NCBI GenBank assembly: GCA_947475315.1
Contig: CANJMY010000003.1
Location: 29,491-93,490 of the forward strand
Source: Pseudomonadota bacterium
GTDB taxonomy: Bacteria > Myxococcota_A > UBA796 > GCA-2862545
Direction: 5' to 3'
Length of the DNA: 64,000 bases
Shown: piece after piece, positions 1 through 8,879 of the stretch
How positions within the stretch are numbered: the first letter of the stretch is position 1
Layout: the number at the start of each line of letters is the position of its first letter
Notes under the pieces: model-generated
Seen by the model: only the letters and a program-made list of their open reading frames with translations
Told to the model about the DNA's origin: nothing
The model's database searches: none
Made by a program: the position numbers and the translations under genes

Positions 1-11
1 CGCCCACGTAC

Positions 12-404
12 TCAGACGCGGCGCTTCTTCGGGGGACGGCACCCGTTGTGCGGGATCGGCGTCACGTCGCGGATCAGCGTGATCTTCAGACCGGAGTTCG
101 CGATGGCGCGGAGCGCCGACTCACGACCGGTACCGGGGCCCTTCACGCAGACGCCGAGCGCCTTCATGCCGTGCTCCTGAGCCTTGCGGGCCGCGTCTTC
201 CGCAACCAGCTGCGCCGCGAACGGCGTGCTCTTGCGCGAGCCCTTGAAGCCGAGGACACCAGCCGCCGACCAGGCGACGGTGTTGCCCGCAGGATCCGTG
301 ATGGTCACGATCGTGTTGTTGAACGTGGCCTGGATGTGCGCGACACCGGCAGGGACGTTCTTCTTGGTACGGCGCTTGGGCGCCTTGTTCGCAGGAGTAG
401 CCAT
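12..404 (-). CDS. rpsK: 30S ribosomal protein S11
   Basis: Protein of the small-subunit platform, next to the Shine-Dalgarno/anti-Shine-Dalgarno helix. The 130-residue product carries the family core: [15 protein letters not shown] near residue 23, the [14 protein letters not shown] block, and the basic C-terminal end [13 protein letters not shown]. The length is normal. It is the last gene of the ribosomal block inside the window. The gene usually next in this order (rpsD, then rpoA) would lie before position 1 and cannot be checked here. It follows rpsM with a 17-base gap, so the two are almost certainly co-transcribed. Confidence 0.98.
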   Translation of the reverse strand: MATPANKAPKRRTKKNVPAGVAHIQATFNNTIVTITDPAGNTVAWSAAGVLGFKGSRKSTPFAAQLVAEDAARKAQEHGMKALGVCVKGPGTGRESALRAIANSGLKITLIRDVTPIPHNGCRPPKKRRV

Positions 405-421
405 AATTTAATTCCGCCCAA

Positions 422-799
422 TCACTTGGTTGCGATCTTCTTGCCGGCGACAGTCTTGCGCGGACCCTTGCGGGTACGAGCGTTCGTGTGCGTCCGCTGT
501 CCACGGGCCGGCAGTCCGCGACGATGCCGCGAGCCACGGTACGAGCCCATGTCGATGAGCCGCTTGATGTTCTGGGAGACCTCCTTGCGGAGCTCACCTT
601 CCACCCGGCACTTGGTCTGGATGATCTCGCGGAGGCGCGCGACCTGGTGATCCGTGAGGTGCGTGACGCGAGTGGTCGGGTCAATGCCCAACGTCTCGAC
701 GATCTCGCGCGCCGTGGTCTGACCAATCCCGTAGATGTAGGTCAACGCGATCCAGACCAGCTTGTTGCGGGGCAGGTCAACGCCTTCGATACGTGCCAC
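422..799 (-). CDS. rpsM: 30S ribosomal protein S13
   Basis: Head protein of the 30S subunit that contacts P-site tRNA and bridges to the 50S. The start is GTG at 799, giving [13 protein letters not shown], the usual S13 N-terminus, with a purine-rich GAGAGGAA just upstream. The frame is open further upstream, but that part does not resemble S13. The product is 125 residues with the helix-two-turn-helix region ([13 protein letters not shown]) and the basic tail [15 protein letters not shown]. The gene lies 152 bases after secY; adk, map, infA and rpmJ, which often sit in this gap, are absent. Confidence 0.97.
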   Translation of the reverse strand: MARIEGVDLPRNKLVWIALTYIYGIGQTTAREIVETLGIDPTTRVTHLTDHQVARLREIIQTKCRVEGELRKEVSQNIKRLIDMGSYRGSRHRRGLPARGQRTHTNARTRKGPRKTVAGKKIATK

Positions 800-897
800 T
801 GTGTTCCTCTCGTTCCCAGGGACCTTGCGGCCCCCCAAATTCCGTTGCTGTCGACCTTTTGGAGCAAAGCCCCGAAAGGTTGCGACGCGGCCGGGCG

Positions 898-926
898 CTC
901 TTATCCGGTTCCACGTCAAGTCTCAA
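898..926 (-). promoter_or_regulatory. Candidate promoter before rpsM
   Basis: On the minus strand TTGAGA (921-926) is followed after 17 bases by TAAGAG (898-903), in the secY-rpsM gap. The -35 matches the sigma-70 consensus in five of six positions and the -10 only in three. It is a weak call supported mainly by its position. Confidence 0.3.
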
Positions 927-951
927 GCCAGAATCGCTCTGGCCAGGGTTT

Positions 952-2301
952 CTACACGAAGGGCCCCTGCCCTCCGAGCCTGCGCCGCCTGTTGCGGACG
1001 CGATCTCCCTCGGGTTGAGGGCCACTCAAAGTCGAGTAGTGCTTCGTCGAGAGCTTCGCCTGGATCTGGCCGACCGTGTCCAGGGTGACGCCCACGAGGA
1101 TGAGCACGCTAGTGCCGCCGAACGTGAACGGGAGGTTCAGGTCCTTGCCCAGGATGGTCGGGAGCACGCAGAGCACCGCGAGGTACACCGCACCGCCGGC
1201 CGTCAGTCGGGTCAGCAGCCAATCGAGGTACGCCGCCGTCTCACGGCCCGGGCGCACCCGCGGGATGAAGCCACCCTGCTTCTTGAGGTTGTCGGCGACA
1301 TCCTCAGGGTTGAACTGCATCGCCGTGTAGAAGTACGCGAAGAAGATGATCAACGCGACGTACGAGAAGTTGTAGAGCCAAGCGCCTGGGTAGAAGGCCT
1401 GGCTGATCCACTGCAGCGCAGTGGCCTGTGGGAAGAACTGCATCGCGGTCGACGGCAGCATCAGCAGCGACGACGCGAAGATAGGCGGCACGACGCCCGA
1501 GTTGTTGATCTTGAGCGGGAGGTAGGTCGTCTCCCCCTCATAGATGTTGGCGCCCATCACGCGGCGGGCGTGCTGCAACGGGACCCGGCGCTGACCACGC
1601 TCGATGAACACGATGCCGTAAATCACGGCGAACATGCCCACGAGGACCAGCGAGACCTCGAGCAGGTTGATCTGGCCCTTCTGGATGAGCGTGTACGCCT
1701 GGAAGACCGAGGACGGACCGCGCGCCAAGATGCCGGTGGAGATGATGATCGACGAGCCGTTGCCGATGCCGTGCTCGGTGATGCGCTCGCCGAGCCACAT
1801 GATAAAGCACGAGCCCGCGGTCATCGTCAGCGCGGTCATGGCCCGGAAGGCCCAGCCAGGCTCGAGGACGACAGTGGACTGCCCCACCACCATCTGCTCC
1901 AGCCCCGTGGCGATCGCGAGCGACTGCACCACGGAGATGATGATGGTCAGGTAGCGGGTGTACTGATTCAGCGTCGCTCGACCCGCCTGCCCTTCGTCCT
2001 TGAGACGCTTGAGCCGGGGCTCCATCTCAGCGAGGAGCTGAACGATGATCGACGCCGTGATGTACGGCATGATGCCGAGCACGAACACGCTGAACTGGTC
2101 CAGCGCGCCGCCCGAGAACATGTTGTACAGCCCGAACAGCGTGTTCGACTGGTTGTCAAACCAGTGCGCCAACGCGATCCGGTCGATACCAGGCGCGGGC
2201 ACGAAGATGCCCATGCGGTAGACGCCGAGCATGCCCAACGTGAACAGGACCCGCTTACGCAGGTCCTCCATCTCCCAGATCTCGGAGAAGATATTCGCCA
2301 A
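952..2301 (-). CDS. secY: Protein translocase subunit SecY
   Basis: Channel-forming inner-membrane subunit of the Sec translocon; it works with SecE (encoded at 24432-24818) and SecG. The 449-residue product has the ten hydrophobic segments of the family, the plug-region start GIFVPAPGID, and the cytosolic loop VADNLKKQGGFIPRVRPGR (about residue 350). The start is TTG at 2301 with GGGAGAAC upstream, giving MANIFSEIWE. The C-terminal tail is arginine-rich. It sits in the usual place at the end of the spc gene group, after rplO, but is followed directly by rpsM. Confidence 0.97.
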   Translation of the reverse strand: MANIFSEIWEMEDLRKRVLFTLGMLGVYRMGIFVPAPGIDRIALAHWFDNQSNTLFGLYNMFSGGALDQFSVFVLGIMPYITASIIVQLLAEMEPRLKRLKDEGQAGRATLNQYTRYLTIIISVVQSLAIATGLEQMVVGQSTVVLEPGWAFRAMTALTMTAGSCFIMWLGERITEHGIGNGSSIIISTGILARGPSSVFQAYTLIQKGQINLLEVSLVLVGMFAVIYGIVFIERGQRRVPLQHARRVMGANIYEGETTYLPLKINNSGVVPPIFASSLLMLPSTAMQFFPQATALQWISQAFYPGAWLYNFSYVALIIFFAYFYTAMQFNPEDVADNLKKQGGFIPRVRPGRETAAYLDWLLTRLTAGGAVYLAVLCVLPTILGKDLNLPFTFGGTSVLILVGVTLDTVGQIQAKLSTKHYSTLSGPQPEGDRVRNRRRRLGGQGPFV

Positions 2302-2344
2302 GTTCTCCCCGGGGGGTGTTCAGGTTGCGCTGAACCGCGAGTCT

Positions 2345-2815
2345 TTACTCGGCGGCCGCGACGTCAGAAGGAGTCTCGACCGTGCCGCCGGCGGCGACGA
2401 TCTTCGCACGAGCGCTGTCGGACACCTTGGCGAGCTTCACGTGCAGGGCCACCGTGATCTCACCGCGGCCGAGCAGCTTGACGCCATCCTTGCCCACGCG
2501 GCTGATGATGCCAGCGTCAGCGAGGAAGTCCGCAGTCACCTGCGTTCCCGCTTCCACGTCTCCAAGCTTCTCAAGGTTCACAACCTCGAAGTCCTTGGAG
2601 AACTGGTTGAAGAAGCCGCGCTTCGGCAGACGGCGATGCAGAGGCATCTGGCCGCCCTCGAAGTAGGCGCGCACCTTATGGCCCGAGCGCGACTTGTCGC
2701 CCTTGGTACCACGACCGGCATTGCGACCCTTGCCGGATCCCTCACCACGGCCAACGCGCATGCGCGTCTTGCGGGAGCCGGGATTCGGAGCAAGGTTGGA
2801 AAGTTCGTTCGCCAT
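2345..2815 (-). CDS. rplO: 50S ribosomal protein L15
   Basis: Late-assembly 50S protein. The 156-residue product has the glycine/arginine-rich N-terminal extension that threads into 23S rRNA (RVGRGEGSGKGRNAGRGTKG) and the family segment EGGQMPLHRRLPKRGF near residue 53. The length is slightly above the common 144-150 because of a short alanine-rich tail. It lies between rpmD and secY as in most bacteria. Confidence 0.97.
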   Translation of the reverse strand: MANELSNLAPNPGSRKTRMRVGRGEGSGKGRNAGRGTKGDKSRSGHKVRAYFEGGQMPLHRRLPKRGFFNQFSKDFEVVNLEKLGDVEAGTQVTADFLADAGIISRVGKDGVKLLGRGEITVALHVKLAKVSDSARAKIVAAGGTVETPSDVAAAE

Positions 2816-2869
2816 GAATCACCTAAGAGTTGGCACCGAAGCCAGTGACGTCAAGAGGAGGCCGAAGCC

Positions 2870-3052
2870 TCACTCCGCCTCAACCGCATCGACCAGGTGG
2901 ATGACCTTCTTGACCATGCCGCGAACGGCAGGCGTGTTCTCGAGCACGCGGGACTGCCCGATCTTGCGGAGACCGAGACCGCGCACGGTCTCCATCACGC
3001 GTTCCGGGTGTCCGATCGTGCTGCGCTTGAGCGTGACCTTGAGATGCTTCAT
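2870..3052 (-). CDS. rpmD: 50S ribosomal protein L30
   Basis: Small 50S protein, 60 residues from ATG at 3052 ([14 protein letters not shown]). A GTG at 3064 in the same frame overlaps the rpsE stop, but the GAGG at 3057-3061 spaces correctly for the ATG, and the L30 family begins with MK-LKVT. The conserved [24 protein letters not shown] stretch, cited here by its ends, covers residues 28-50. The start lies so close to the rpsE stop that translational coupling is likely. Confidence 0.95.
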   Translation of the reverse strand: MKHLKVTLKRSTIGHPERVMETVRGLGLRKIGQSRVLENTPAVRGMVKKVIHLVDAVEAE

Positions 3053-3060
3053 CGTCAGCC

Positions 3061-3633
3061 TCACAGCGCCGCGGGGGCGACCGAGTGGTGCACGGTGTAG
3101 TTGCGACGAACGCCGTCGACGTCGGCGCCGAGGCGCGCGGCGTACTGCTCAGCGCTCTCGAGCTGGGACAGCGCGGCGAACGTGGCACGAACCACGTTGT
3201 GCGGATTGGAGGAGCGCAGCGACTTCGTGAGCGCATCGGTCACGCCGATGGCCTCGAGGATCGCGCGAACCGCCGGACCAGCGATAACGCCGGTACCAGG
3301 CGAGGCGGGCTTGAGCAGCACTGTACCGGCGCCGAAGCGACCGAGAACGTCGTGCGGAATCGTGCCACCGACGAGCGGGATAGACCGCATCGTCTTCTTG
3401 GCGCGTTCCATGCCCTTGCGGATCGCCTCGGGCACCTCGTTCGCCTTGCCGAATCCGACTCCGACAGAGCCGTTTCCGTCACCAACGACGATGATCGCCG
3501 CGAAGCTGAAGCGCTTGCCGCCCTTGACGACCTTCGCGACGCGATTGATGAAGATCACCTTCTCGATGAGGTTCGAATCTTCTTCATCACGACGCGGCTT
3601 GTCATCGCGGCGGGGCTTGCTGGACTTGGCCAT
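3061..3633 (-). CDS. rpsE: 30S ribosomal protein S5
   Basis: 30S body protein involved in decoding accuracy and mRNA entry. The 190-residue product has the double-stranded RNA-binding fold ([19 protein letters not shown] at about 27-45, then [21 protein letters not shown]) and the C-terminal domain around [19 protein letters not shown]. It is longer than the typical 165 residues because of a charged N-terminal stretch rich in KPRRDD and a C-terminal extension of about 25 residues. Confidence 0.97.
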   Translation of the reverse strand: MAKSSKPRRDDKPRRDEEDSNLIEKVIFINRVAKVVKGGKRFSFAAIIVVGDGNGSVGVGFGKANEVPEAIRKGMERAKKTMRSIPLVGGTIPHDVLGRFGAGTVLLKPASPGTGVIAGPAVRAILEAIGVTDALTKSLRSSNPHNVVRATFAALSQLESAEQYAARLGADVDGVRRNYTVHHSVAPAAL

Positions 3634-3656
3634 GGAGTCTCCTGGCTCGAAACCGT

Positions 3657-4022
3657 TCAGAAGTCGAGGCCGCCCTCGCGAGCGCCGTCAGCCAGCGCCG
3701 CGACGCGGCCGTGGTACAGGTAGCCGCCGCGGTCAAAAACCACGGCAGAGATGTCAGCGGCCTTGGCCTTCTCGGCGAGCAGCTTGCCCACCGCGACGGA
3801 CGCAGCCTTCTTGTCGTCGAACGACTGGCCCTTGAGCTCCGGCGACAGCGTGGAAGCGGCCACGAGGGTCTTTCCAGCGATGTCGTCGATGATCTGGGCG
3901 TAGATGTGCACCGTAGAACGGTAGACCGCCACGCGAGGGCGCTCGGCCGTCCCGCGGAGGTGCTTCCGGATGCCCTGGCGGCGCTTGCTGCGGGCCGCGA
4001 TCTTCGGATTCTTGGTCGTCAT
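3657..4022 (-). CDS. rplR: 50S ribosomal protein L18
   Basis: 5S rRNA-binding protein of the central protuberance, 121 residues. The basic N-terminus ([19 protein letters not shown]) and the C-terminal [25 protein letters not shown] are typical of L18. Position between rplF and rpsE is canonical. Confidence 0.97.
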   Translation of the reverse strand: MTTKNPKIAARSKRRQGIRKHLRGTAERPRVAVYRSTVHIYAQIIDDIAGKTLVAASTLSPELKGQSFDDKKAASVAVGKLLAEKAKAADISAVVFDRGGYLYHGRVAALADGAREGGLDF

Positions 4023-4044
4023 GAACGAACTCCGTAGCGGCGCA

Positions 4045-4578
4045 CTAGGCGCTCTTGCCGGCCTTCAGCGAAACGTGCTCACCCTCGTGGCGGATGCCCT
4101 TGCCCTTGTAACGATCCGGCGGACGGTAGGCGCGGAGATTAGCCGCGACCTGGCCGACGCGCGCACGGTCGATACCGGCGAGCAGGAGCTTCCCATCCTT
4201 GTCCACAGCGATGGTGACATCGCCAGGGATCGGGAACTCGATGGGATGCGAGTAGCCGAGATTCATCACGAGCGTCTTACCCTTGACCTCGGCCTTGTAG
4301 CCGATGCCCTGGATTTCGAGCTTGCGAGCGAACCCGGTGGTGACGCCAACAACCATGTTGTTGACGAGCGCCCGCATGAGGCCATGGTTGGCACGGGTCG
4401 AAGTCAGCTCGTCGGCGCGCGTAAACGAGAGGGTGTTGCCCTCCAGGTGCGCAGTGATGCCGTCGATGACGTTGAGCCCGAGCTCGCCCTTGGGCCCCTT
4501 GATCGTCACGGACGCGCCGGAGAGGCTAGCCGTGACGTTCGCGGGAAGCGAAATGATCTTCTTACCGATGCGCGACAT
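4045..4578 (-). CDS. rplF: 50S ribosomal protein L6
   Basis: Binds near the sarcin-ricin loop and the GTPase centre. The 177-residue product has the two repeated alpha-beta domains of L6: N-terminal [15 protein letters not shown] and the C-terminal signature [33 protein letters not shown], cited by its ends. ATG start at 4578; the rpsH stop lies 8 bases upstream. Confidence 0.97.
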   Translation of the reverse strand: MSRIGKKIISLPANVTASLSGASVTIKGPKGELGLNVIDGITAHLEGNTLSFTRADELTSTRANHGLMRALVNNMVVGVTTGFARKLEIQGIGYKAEVKGKTLVMNLGYSHPIEFPIPGDVTIAVDKDGKLLLAGIDRARVGQVAANLRAYRPPDRYKGKGIRHEGEHVSLKAGKSA

Positions 4579-4586
4579 GGGTCACC

Positions 4587-4979
4587 TTACCAGACGTGGC
4601 AGAGGACTTCGCCACCGACGCCGGCGATACGCGCCTGGCTATCCGTGAGGAGCCCCTTCGGGGTGGTGAGGATGGCGATCCCGAGACCGTTGCGGACGCG
4701 GGGAATGTCTTCCTTCCCGACGTAGACGCGACGGCCGGGCTTGCTCACGCGGGTGATGCCACGAATGGTGCCCGCGGCACCCGCGTACTTCAGGAAGACC
4801 TTGATCTGACCCTGCGCGTCCGCATCGACGTCGTCGATGAAACCCTCGAGGAAGCCTTCCAGCTTGAGGATCTTGACGACCTCGAGCTTGAGCTTCGAGC
4901 GGGGCACCAGCAAGCTGGCATGGCCAGCCGCCTGGGCGTTGCGAATGCGAGTCAAAAGGTCAGCGATGGGATCGGTCAT
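4587..4979 (-). CDS. rpsH: 30S ribosomal protein S8
   Basis: Primary 16S rRNA-binding protein; in other bacteria it is the translational repressor of the spc operon. From ATG at 4979 the product is 130 residues (MTDPIADLLTRIRNAQ). An in-frame GTG three codons upstream is possible but leaves no room for the GGAG at its ribosome-binding site. The C-terminal GKEDIPRVRNGLGIAILTTPKGLLTD region is intact. rpsN, which normally precedes rpsH, is absent: rplE ends only 37 bases upstream. Confidence 0.97.
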   Translation of the reverse strand: MTDPIADLLTRIRNAQAAGHASLLVPRSKLKLEVVKILKLEGFLEGFIDDVDADAQGQIKVFLKYAGAAGTIRGITRVSKPGRRVYVGKEDIPRVRNGLGIAILTTPKGLLTDSQARIAGVGGEVLCHVW

Positions 4980-5016
4980 CGACCACACTCCACGAATTCA
5001 GTCCGCCGGAGACAGT

Positions 5017-5571
5017 TCACTTGGAAAAAGGCATGCCGAGCTTGGTGAGAAGCGCACGCCCTTCGTCGTCGGTCTTCGCGGTGGTCACGAAGATGATGTT
5101 CATGCCGTTGACGCGAGTGACCTTGTCGTAGTCGATCTCAGGGAAGATGATCTGCTCAGACAGGCCCATCGAGTAGTTACCACGGCCGTCAAACGCCTTG
5201 GGGTTGACGCCGCGAAAGTCACGGATGCGAGGAATCGACAGCGAGATGAGGCGGTCGAAGAACTCCCACATCCGATCGCCGCGCAGAGTGACCCGCGCAC
5301 CGATGGGGAGGTTCTCGCGAATCTTGAAGTTGGCCACCGACTTGCGGGTGCGCGTCACGACGGCCTTCTGGCCAGCGATCAACGAAACCTCGTCGACGAT
5401 CGACTCAAGAATCTTCTGGTTCTGAACCACGTCCTTGGAGGTCGTGTTGATCACGACCTTCATGAGACGAGGAACTTCCATCACATTGCCGTAGTTGAAC
5501 TCAGACTGAAGCGCGCCCGCGACGGAGTCGCGGTACTTCACCTTGAGACGGGGCACATAGGTAGACGTCAT
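5017..5571 (-). CDS. rplE: 50S ribosomal protein L5
   Basis: 5S rRNA-binding central-protuberance protein contacting P-site tRNA. The product is 184 residues; it starts [17 protein letters not shown] and carries VKVDINTT-like ([16 protein letters not shown]) and [22 protein letters not shown] motifs. Position after rplX is canonical; the downstream neighbour is rpsH rather than rpsN. Confidence 0.97.
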   Translation of the reverse strand: MTSTYVPRLKVKYRDSVAGALQSEFNYGNVMEVPRLMKVVINTTSKDVVQNQKILESIVDEVSLIAGQKAVVTRTRKSVANFKIRENLPIGARVTLRGDRMWEFFDRLISLSIPRIRDFRGVNPKAFDGRGNYSMGLSEQIIFPEIDYDKVTRVNGMNIIFVTTAKTDDEGRALLTKLGMPFSK

Positions 5572-5579
5572 CGCTTACC

Positions 5580-5906
5580 TCACTCCTTGTCGATCGGCGT
5601 GCCGGTCTTGCGATCGACCCGCACCTTCTTGCCGTCGACGATCTGGTACCCAACCTTGATGCGCCGCTTCGCGTCGGCGTCCCACAGGGCCACGTTGGAC
5701 ACGTCCATCAACGCTTCCTTGTGGATGATTCCGCCGGCCTGCTCGCCGACGCCCTTCTGGTGGCGAGTCACCACGCGAGCGCCTTCGACGGCCACATGGC
5801 GCGTCTCCGGATCAACGCGGAGCACCTTGCCGACCTTGCCCCGGTCCTTGCCCGCGATAACGACCACGGAGTCGCCTCGACGGATGCGCAGCTTGTTCTT
5901 GGACAT
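5580..5906 (-). CDS. rplX: 50S ribosomal protein L24
   Basis: Assembly-initiating 50S protein near the exit tunnel, 108 residues. The KOW motif is at the N-terminus ([22 protein letters not shown], cited in part as [16 protein letters not shown]) and the family segment [15 protein letters not shown] at about residue 60. The length is typical. Confidence 0.97.
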   Translation of the reverse strand: MSKNKLRIRRGDSVVVIAGKDRGKVGKVLRVDPETRHVAVEGARVVTRHQKGVGEQAGGIIHKEALMDVSNVALWDADAKRRIKVGYQIVDGKKVRVDRKTGTPIDKE

Positions 5907-5919
5907 GGAGACTCCGACC

Positions 5920-6288
5920 TTACAGGACTTCAGGAGCGAGGGAGACGATCTTCATGAACCCGCGGGCACGCAGCTCGCGCGCCACCGGCCCGAAGATACG
6001 GCTGCCGATCGGCTCGTCGTCCTTGTTGATGAGCACGGCGCTGTTCGTGTCGAACCGGACGTAGGTCCCGTCCGCACGACGGCACTCTTTGGCCGTGCGC
6101 ACGACAACGGCGCGGGCGATTTCGCCCTTCTTGACCTTACCGTTCGGGATCGCATCGCGAACCGCGACGATGATGATGTCGCCAAGATGCGCGTAGCGGC
6201 GCTTCGAGCCGCCGATCACCTTGACACACTTGACTTTCTTGGCGCCGGAGTTGTCTGCGACATCCAGCACGGTCTCCATCTGAATCAT
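5920..6288 (-). CDS. rplN: 50S ribosomal protein L14
   Basis: Forms intersubunit bridges B5/B8. The 122-residue product begins [19 protein letters not shown], the near-invariant L14 N-terminus, and ends with [23 protein letters not shown]. Length and position (between rpsQ and rplX) are standard. Confidence 0.98.
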   Translation of the reverse strand: MIQMETVLDVADNSGAKKVKCVKVIGGSKRRYAHLGDIIIVAVRDAIPNGKVKKGEIARAVVVRTAKECRRADGTYVRFDTNSAVLINKDDEPIGSRIFGPVARELRARGFMKIVSLAPEVL

Positions 6289-6312
6289 GGCACGCCTCCG
6301 TGAGCTTCTGGA

Positions 6313-6579
6313 CTAGTTCGCAATCGGCGAGCGACGGTCGATCACCGACCAGCGCTTGTTCTTCGAGATGGGCGGAACTTCCCGGATCACGACGGTGTCG
6401 TTCTCCTGGCAGACGTTCGCGTCATCGTGAGCCTTGTAGGTCTTGGTCCGCGTGATGTACTTGTGGTACCGCGGATGCTTGACCAGGCGCGTCACTTCGA
6501 CGGTCACCGTCTTGTCCATCTTGGACGACACGACGCGGCCTTCGAGCACGCGACCGCGCTGGGTAGTCTCCTCGCTCAT
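6313..6579 (-). CDS. rpsQ: 30S ribosomal protein S17
   Basis: Early-assembly OB-fold 16S rRNA-binding protein, 88 residues. Motifs: [18 protein letters not shown] near residue 12, and [17 protein letters not shown] at the end. It is separated from rpmC by a 160-base leader with strong hairpins and has its own candidate promoter (6730-6759), which is unusual because the two genes are normally adjacent. Confidence 0.97.
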   Translation of the reverse strand: MSEETTQRGRVLEGRVVSSKMDKTVTVEVTRLVKHPRYHKYITRTKTYKAHDDANVCQENDTVVIREVPPISKNKRWSVIDRRSPIAN

Positions 6580-6597
6580 GATGGCACGACTCCTAGA

Positions 6598-6714
6598 CCG
6601 CGTTTACGCGATCTCTTGCGACGAATCAGGTGACGATGGGACCCGAGGGTCTCCCGCAAGATGCGGGACTCGACGGTTCCATGGACACCTACCGGCCGTC
6701 GACCGGTTGGTGTC
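6598..6714 (-). promoter_or_regulatory. Structured 5' leader of rpsQ
   Basis: The rpmC-rpsQ gap holds successive hairpins. 6684-6714 pairs GACACC with GGTGTC around an inner ACCGG/CCGGT stem. 6652-6668 is a seven-pair stem TCCCGCA/TGCGGGA with a three-base loop. 6640-6651 pairs GACC/GGTC. 6599-6610 is CGCG-TTTA-CGCG close to the rpsQ start. None ends in a U-tract, so a protein-binding or attenuating leader is more likely than a terminator. The function is inferred from position only. Confidence 0.5.
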
Positions 6715-6729
6715 ACTTGAGCGCCCGCG

Positions 6730-6759
6730 CTATTAACGCTTAAGGCGCTATCTTGTCAA
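6730..6759 (-). promoter_or_regulatory. Internal promoter before rpsQ
   Basis: A perfect TTGACA (6754-6759) is followed after 17-18 bases by TTAATA/TAATAG (6730-6736) and a GC-only discriminator GCGCGGGCGC. The -35 lies inside the last codons of rpmC. The GC-rich discriminator is the pattern of stringently controlled ribosomal promoters. Confidence 0.6.
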
Positions 6760-7063
6760 CAACACCCTGAAGAAAACCACCGGTCGCCGCAGCAGCGGCA
6801 GGCTTAACGCCCGCCAACGTGCGAAGATCGACGTGGTGCTTCGCGGCGAGCGCGGCCTTGGGGAGGCCCGCAGCGATCTCACGACGGCGGATCTCCGTGT
6901 GGATGCGCGCGATGTCCTTGCGAGCCTGGCTCAGCACGGACGTGTTCTGGAGGCGGCTGCTCGCGAGCTGGAACCGCATGCGGACGAGCTCGCGCTCGCG
7001 CAAGGCCAGTTCACGAACGAGGGCCGCGTCATCCAAACCAGTGATGGTCTCGGTGCCGGACAT
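6740..7063 (-). CDS. rpmC: 50S ribosomal protein L29, extended
   Basis: L29 sits at the tunnel exit, beside L23, and helps dock nascent-chain factors. The first ~70 residues are L29 (LVRELALRERELVRMRFQLAS, cited in part; then ARKDIARIHTEIRRREIA). The product is 107 residues, about 40 longer than usual; the extra alanine-rich tail (KPAAAAATGGFLQGVVDKIAP) carries the -35 box of the downstream promoter. The start ATG overlaps the rplP stop (TGATG). Confidence 0.93.
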   Translation of the reverse strand: MSGTETITGLDDAALVRELALRERELVRMRFQLASSRLQNTSVLSQARKDIARIHTEIRRREIAAGLPKAALAAKHHVDLRTLAGVKPAAAAATGGFLQGVVDKIAP

Positions 7064-7482
7064 CAGATCACCTCGTCGGCGCGCGCGATCACGCGCGTCG
7101 GAATGCCGAGCTTGGTCGAAGCAAGGCGAAGAGCCGCCTTCGCGGTCTCCGCGTCGACGCCGTCGAGCTCGTAGAGAATGCGACCGGCCTTGACCACGGC
7201 GACCCAGCCCTCGACCGCGCCCTTACCGGTACCCATTCGGGTTTCGGCCGGCTTCTTGGTCACGGACTTGTCCGGGAAGATCCGGATGAAGACCTTACCG
7301 CCACGCTTGATGTGGCGGGTGAGAGCGACACGAGCCGCCTCGATCTGGCGGGCCGTGACCCAACCAGGCGCAGTGGCCTGAAGGGCGTAGTCGCCGAACG
7401 ACACGTCGCTGCCGCGCCAGGCAAAGCCGTTCATACGGCCCTTCTGCATCTTGCGATGCTTGACGCGCTTGGGGGAAAGCAT
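7063..7482 (-). CDS. rplP: 50S ribosomal protein L16
   Basis: Organises the tRNA A-site region of the 50S. The product is 139 residues and begins [19 protein letters not shown]. The conserved [29 protein letters not shown] segment spans about residues 57-85. Position between rpsC and rpmC is canonical; the upstream gap of 86 bases contains repeated ACCACC/GGTGGT hairpins. Confidence 0.98.
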   Translation of the reverse strand: MLSPKRVKHRKMQKGRMNGFAWRGSDVSFGDYALQATAPGWVTARQIEAARVALTRHIKRGGKVFIRIFPDKSVTKKPAETRMGTGKGAVEGWVAVVKAGRILYELDGVDAETAKAALRLASTKLGIPTRVIARADEVI

Positions 7483-7521
7483 GTGAACTCCGAACCGAAA
7501 GTGCTACAGCGAATTCGTTTT

Positions 7522-7560
7522 CACCACCCAGGTGGTGGTCACACCACCACCGTGGGTGGT
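7522..7560 (-). repeat. Paired ACCACC/GGTGGT hairpins in rpsC-rplP gap
   Basis: 7522-7537 is CACCACC-CA-GGTGGTG and 7543-7560 is ACCACC-ACCGTG-GGTGGT. In the transcript the pair lies between the rpsC stop and the rplP ribosome-binding site. The loop of the first is only two bases, so the units may instead pair with one another in alternative ways. There is no following U-tract. Confidence 0.55.
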
Positions 7561-7568
7561 CACAGGTG

Positions 7569-8213
7569 CTACGCCTGGGCTTCGTCGCCCAGGAGCTCGC
7601 CCTTGAAGATCCACACCTTGCAGCCGATGACGCCGTAGGTGGTCTTAGCTTCGGCGATGCCGAAGTCGATGTCCGCGCGCAGGGTGTGAAGAGGCACGCG
7701 CCCCTCCATGTACCACTCGAGTCGCGCGAGCTCGGCGCCGCCGAGGCGACCCGCGCACATGACCTTGATGCCCTTCGCGCCAGCGCGACGCGTCTGCTGC
7801 ATCGCCTTCTTCATGGCGCGACGGAAGGACACGCGCTTCTCGAGCTGAGCCGCGATGTTCTCGGCCACGAGGAGAGCGTCGAGCTCAACCTTGCGGACCT
7901 CGATGATGTTCACGAAGACTTCCGACGTCGTGAGCGTCTGGAGCTCAGCGCGGAGCGCATCGAGTCCCGTCGCGCGCTTGCCAAGGATGTACCCGGGCTT
8001 TGCGGCGTGGATGAACACCTTGGCCTTATTGGCCGCGGTGCGCTCGATGATGATCTTCGCGATACCCGCGTTGAAGAGCTTCTTGCGGACGTGGGCGCGG
8101 ATCTTCAGATCCTCTTCCACGAACTGCCGGTAGTTCTTCTCAGCGTACCAGCGGGAATCCCAGCCGGTCGTGATGCCAACGCGGAACCCAATCGGATGAA
8201 CTTTCTGGCCCAT
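7569..8213 (-). CDS. rpsC: 30S ribosomal protein S3
   Basis: mRNA-entry and helicase-centre protein of the 30S head. The product is 214 residues: N-terminal [20 protein letters not shown], a type II KH domain at about 40-105, and the S3 C-terminal domain with [32 protein letters not shown] at about 150-182. The KH loop reads [10 protein letters not shown] where most S3 proteins have IGKKG, so the final Gly of GXXG is Ala here. The fold and neighbours leave no doubt about identity. Confidence 0.97.
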   Translation of the reverse strand: MGQKVHPIGFRVGITTGWDSRWYAEKNYRQFVEEDLKIRAHVRKKLFNAGIAKIIIERTAANKAKVFIHAAKPGYILGKRATGLDALRAELQTLTTSEVFVNIIEVRKVELDALLVAENIAAQLEKRVSFRRAMKKAMQQTRRAGAKGIKVMCAGRLGGAELARLEWYMEGRVPLHTLRADIDFGIAEAKTTYGVIGCKVWIFKGELLGDEAQA

Positions 8214-8221
8214 GACGTCTC

Positions 8222-8569
8222 CTACCGGGTGCCGAGCACGACGAAGATATTCGCGGTCTTCTTCAGGATCTTGGTCGCGCGGCCCTGGGCACGCGGACGG
8301 AACCGGCGAAGCGCGGGACCCGCATCGACGTAGATGGTCTGGACGTAGAGATCGTCGACGTCGAGGTCAGCGTTTGCACGCTTCGCCTCGTGTTCGGCGT
8401 TCGCTACGGCGGACTCGATGAGCTTCTTGACGATCGACGCGCTGCCCTTGCGGGTGAACGCGAGCGCCTCGATGGCCTCAGGGACGTCCATGCCGCGTAC
8501 CAGATCCGCCACGAGGCGGGTCTTGCGGGGCGACAGGCGGACGTTCCGAAGAACAGCCTTGCTTTCCAT
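8222..8569 (-). CDS. rplV: 50S ribosomal protein L22
   Basis: Lines the peptide exit tunnel with a long hairpin. The product is 115 residues, with [18 protein letters not shown] near the N-terminus and the tunnel hairpin region [19 protein letters not shown] near the C-terminus. Length and position between rpsS and rpsC are normal. Confidence 0.97.
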   Translation of the reverse strand: MESKAVLRNVRLSPRKTRLVADLVRGMDVPEAIEALAFTRKGSASIVKKLIESAVANAEHEAKRANADLDVDDLYVQTIYVDAGPALRRFRPRAQGRATKILKKTANIFVVLGTR

Positions 8570-8578
8570 CGTGGGCTC

Positions 8579-8860
8579 CTACTTCTTCACGGCGGCCTTC
8601 CGATCGGCCGCATGGCCACGGAAGGTGCGCGTGGGCGCGAATTCGCCGAGCTTATGACTGATCATCTGCTCGTTGACGTAGACCGAGACAAACTCCTTGC
8701 CGTTGTGGACGGCAAAGGTCAGGCCGATCATCTCCGGAGTGATCGTGGAACGCCGGCTCCACGTCTTGATGACGCGGTTACCAGAACCCTCACGAGCAGC
8801 GCGAACCTTGCTGCGAAGATGACCGTCGACAAACGGGCCCTTCTTGACGGACCGTGCCAT
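8579..8860 (-). CDS. rpsS: 30S ribosomal protein S19
   Basis: 30S head protein paired with S13. The product is 93 residues, beginning [15 protein letters not shown] and containing [27 protein letters not shown] and [16 protein letters not shown]. Fully typical in length and position. Confidence 0.98.
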   Translation of the reverse strand: MARSVKKGPFVDGHLRSKVRAAREGSGNRVIKTWSRRSTITPEMIGLTFAVHNGKEFVSVYVNEQMISHKLGEFAPTRTFRGHAADRKAAVKK

Positions 8861-8879
8861 GCGAAATCCCTATGACGGA

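Noticed and set aside
800..951. rpmJ or infA in the secY-rpsM gap
   Set aside because: No frame on the minus strand gives the CxxC/H pattern of L36 or an IF-1-like OB fold.
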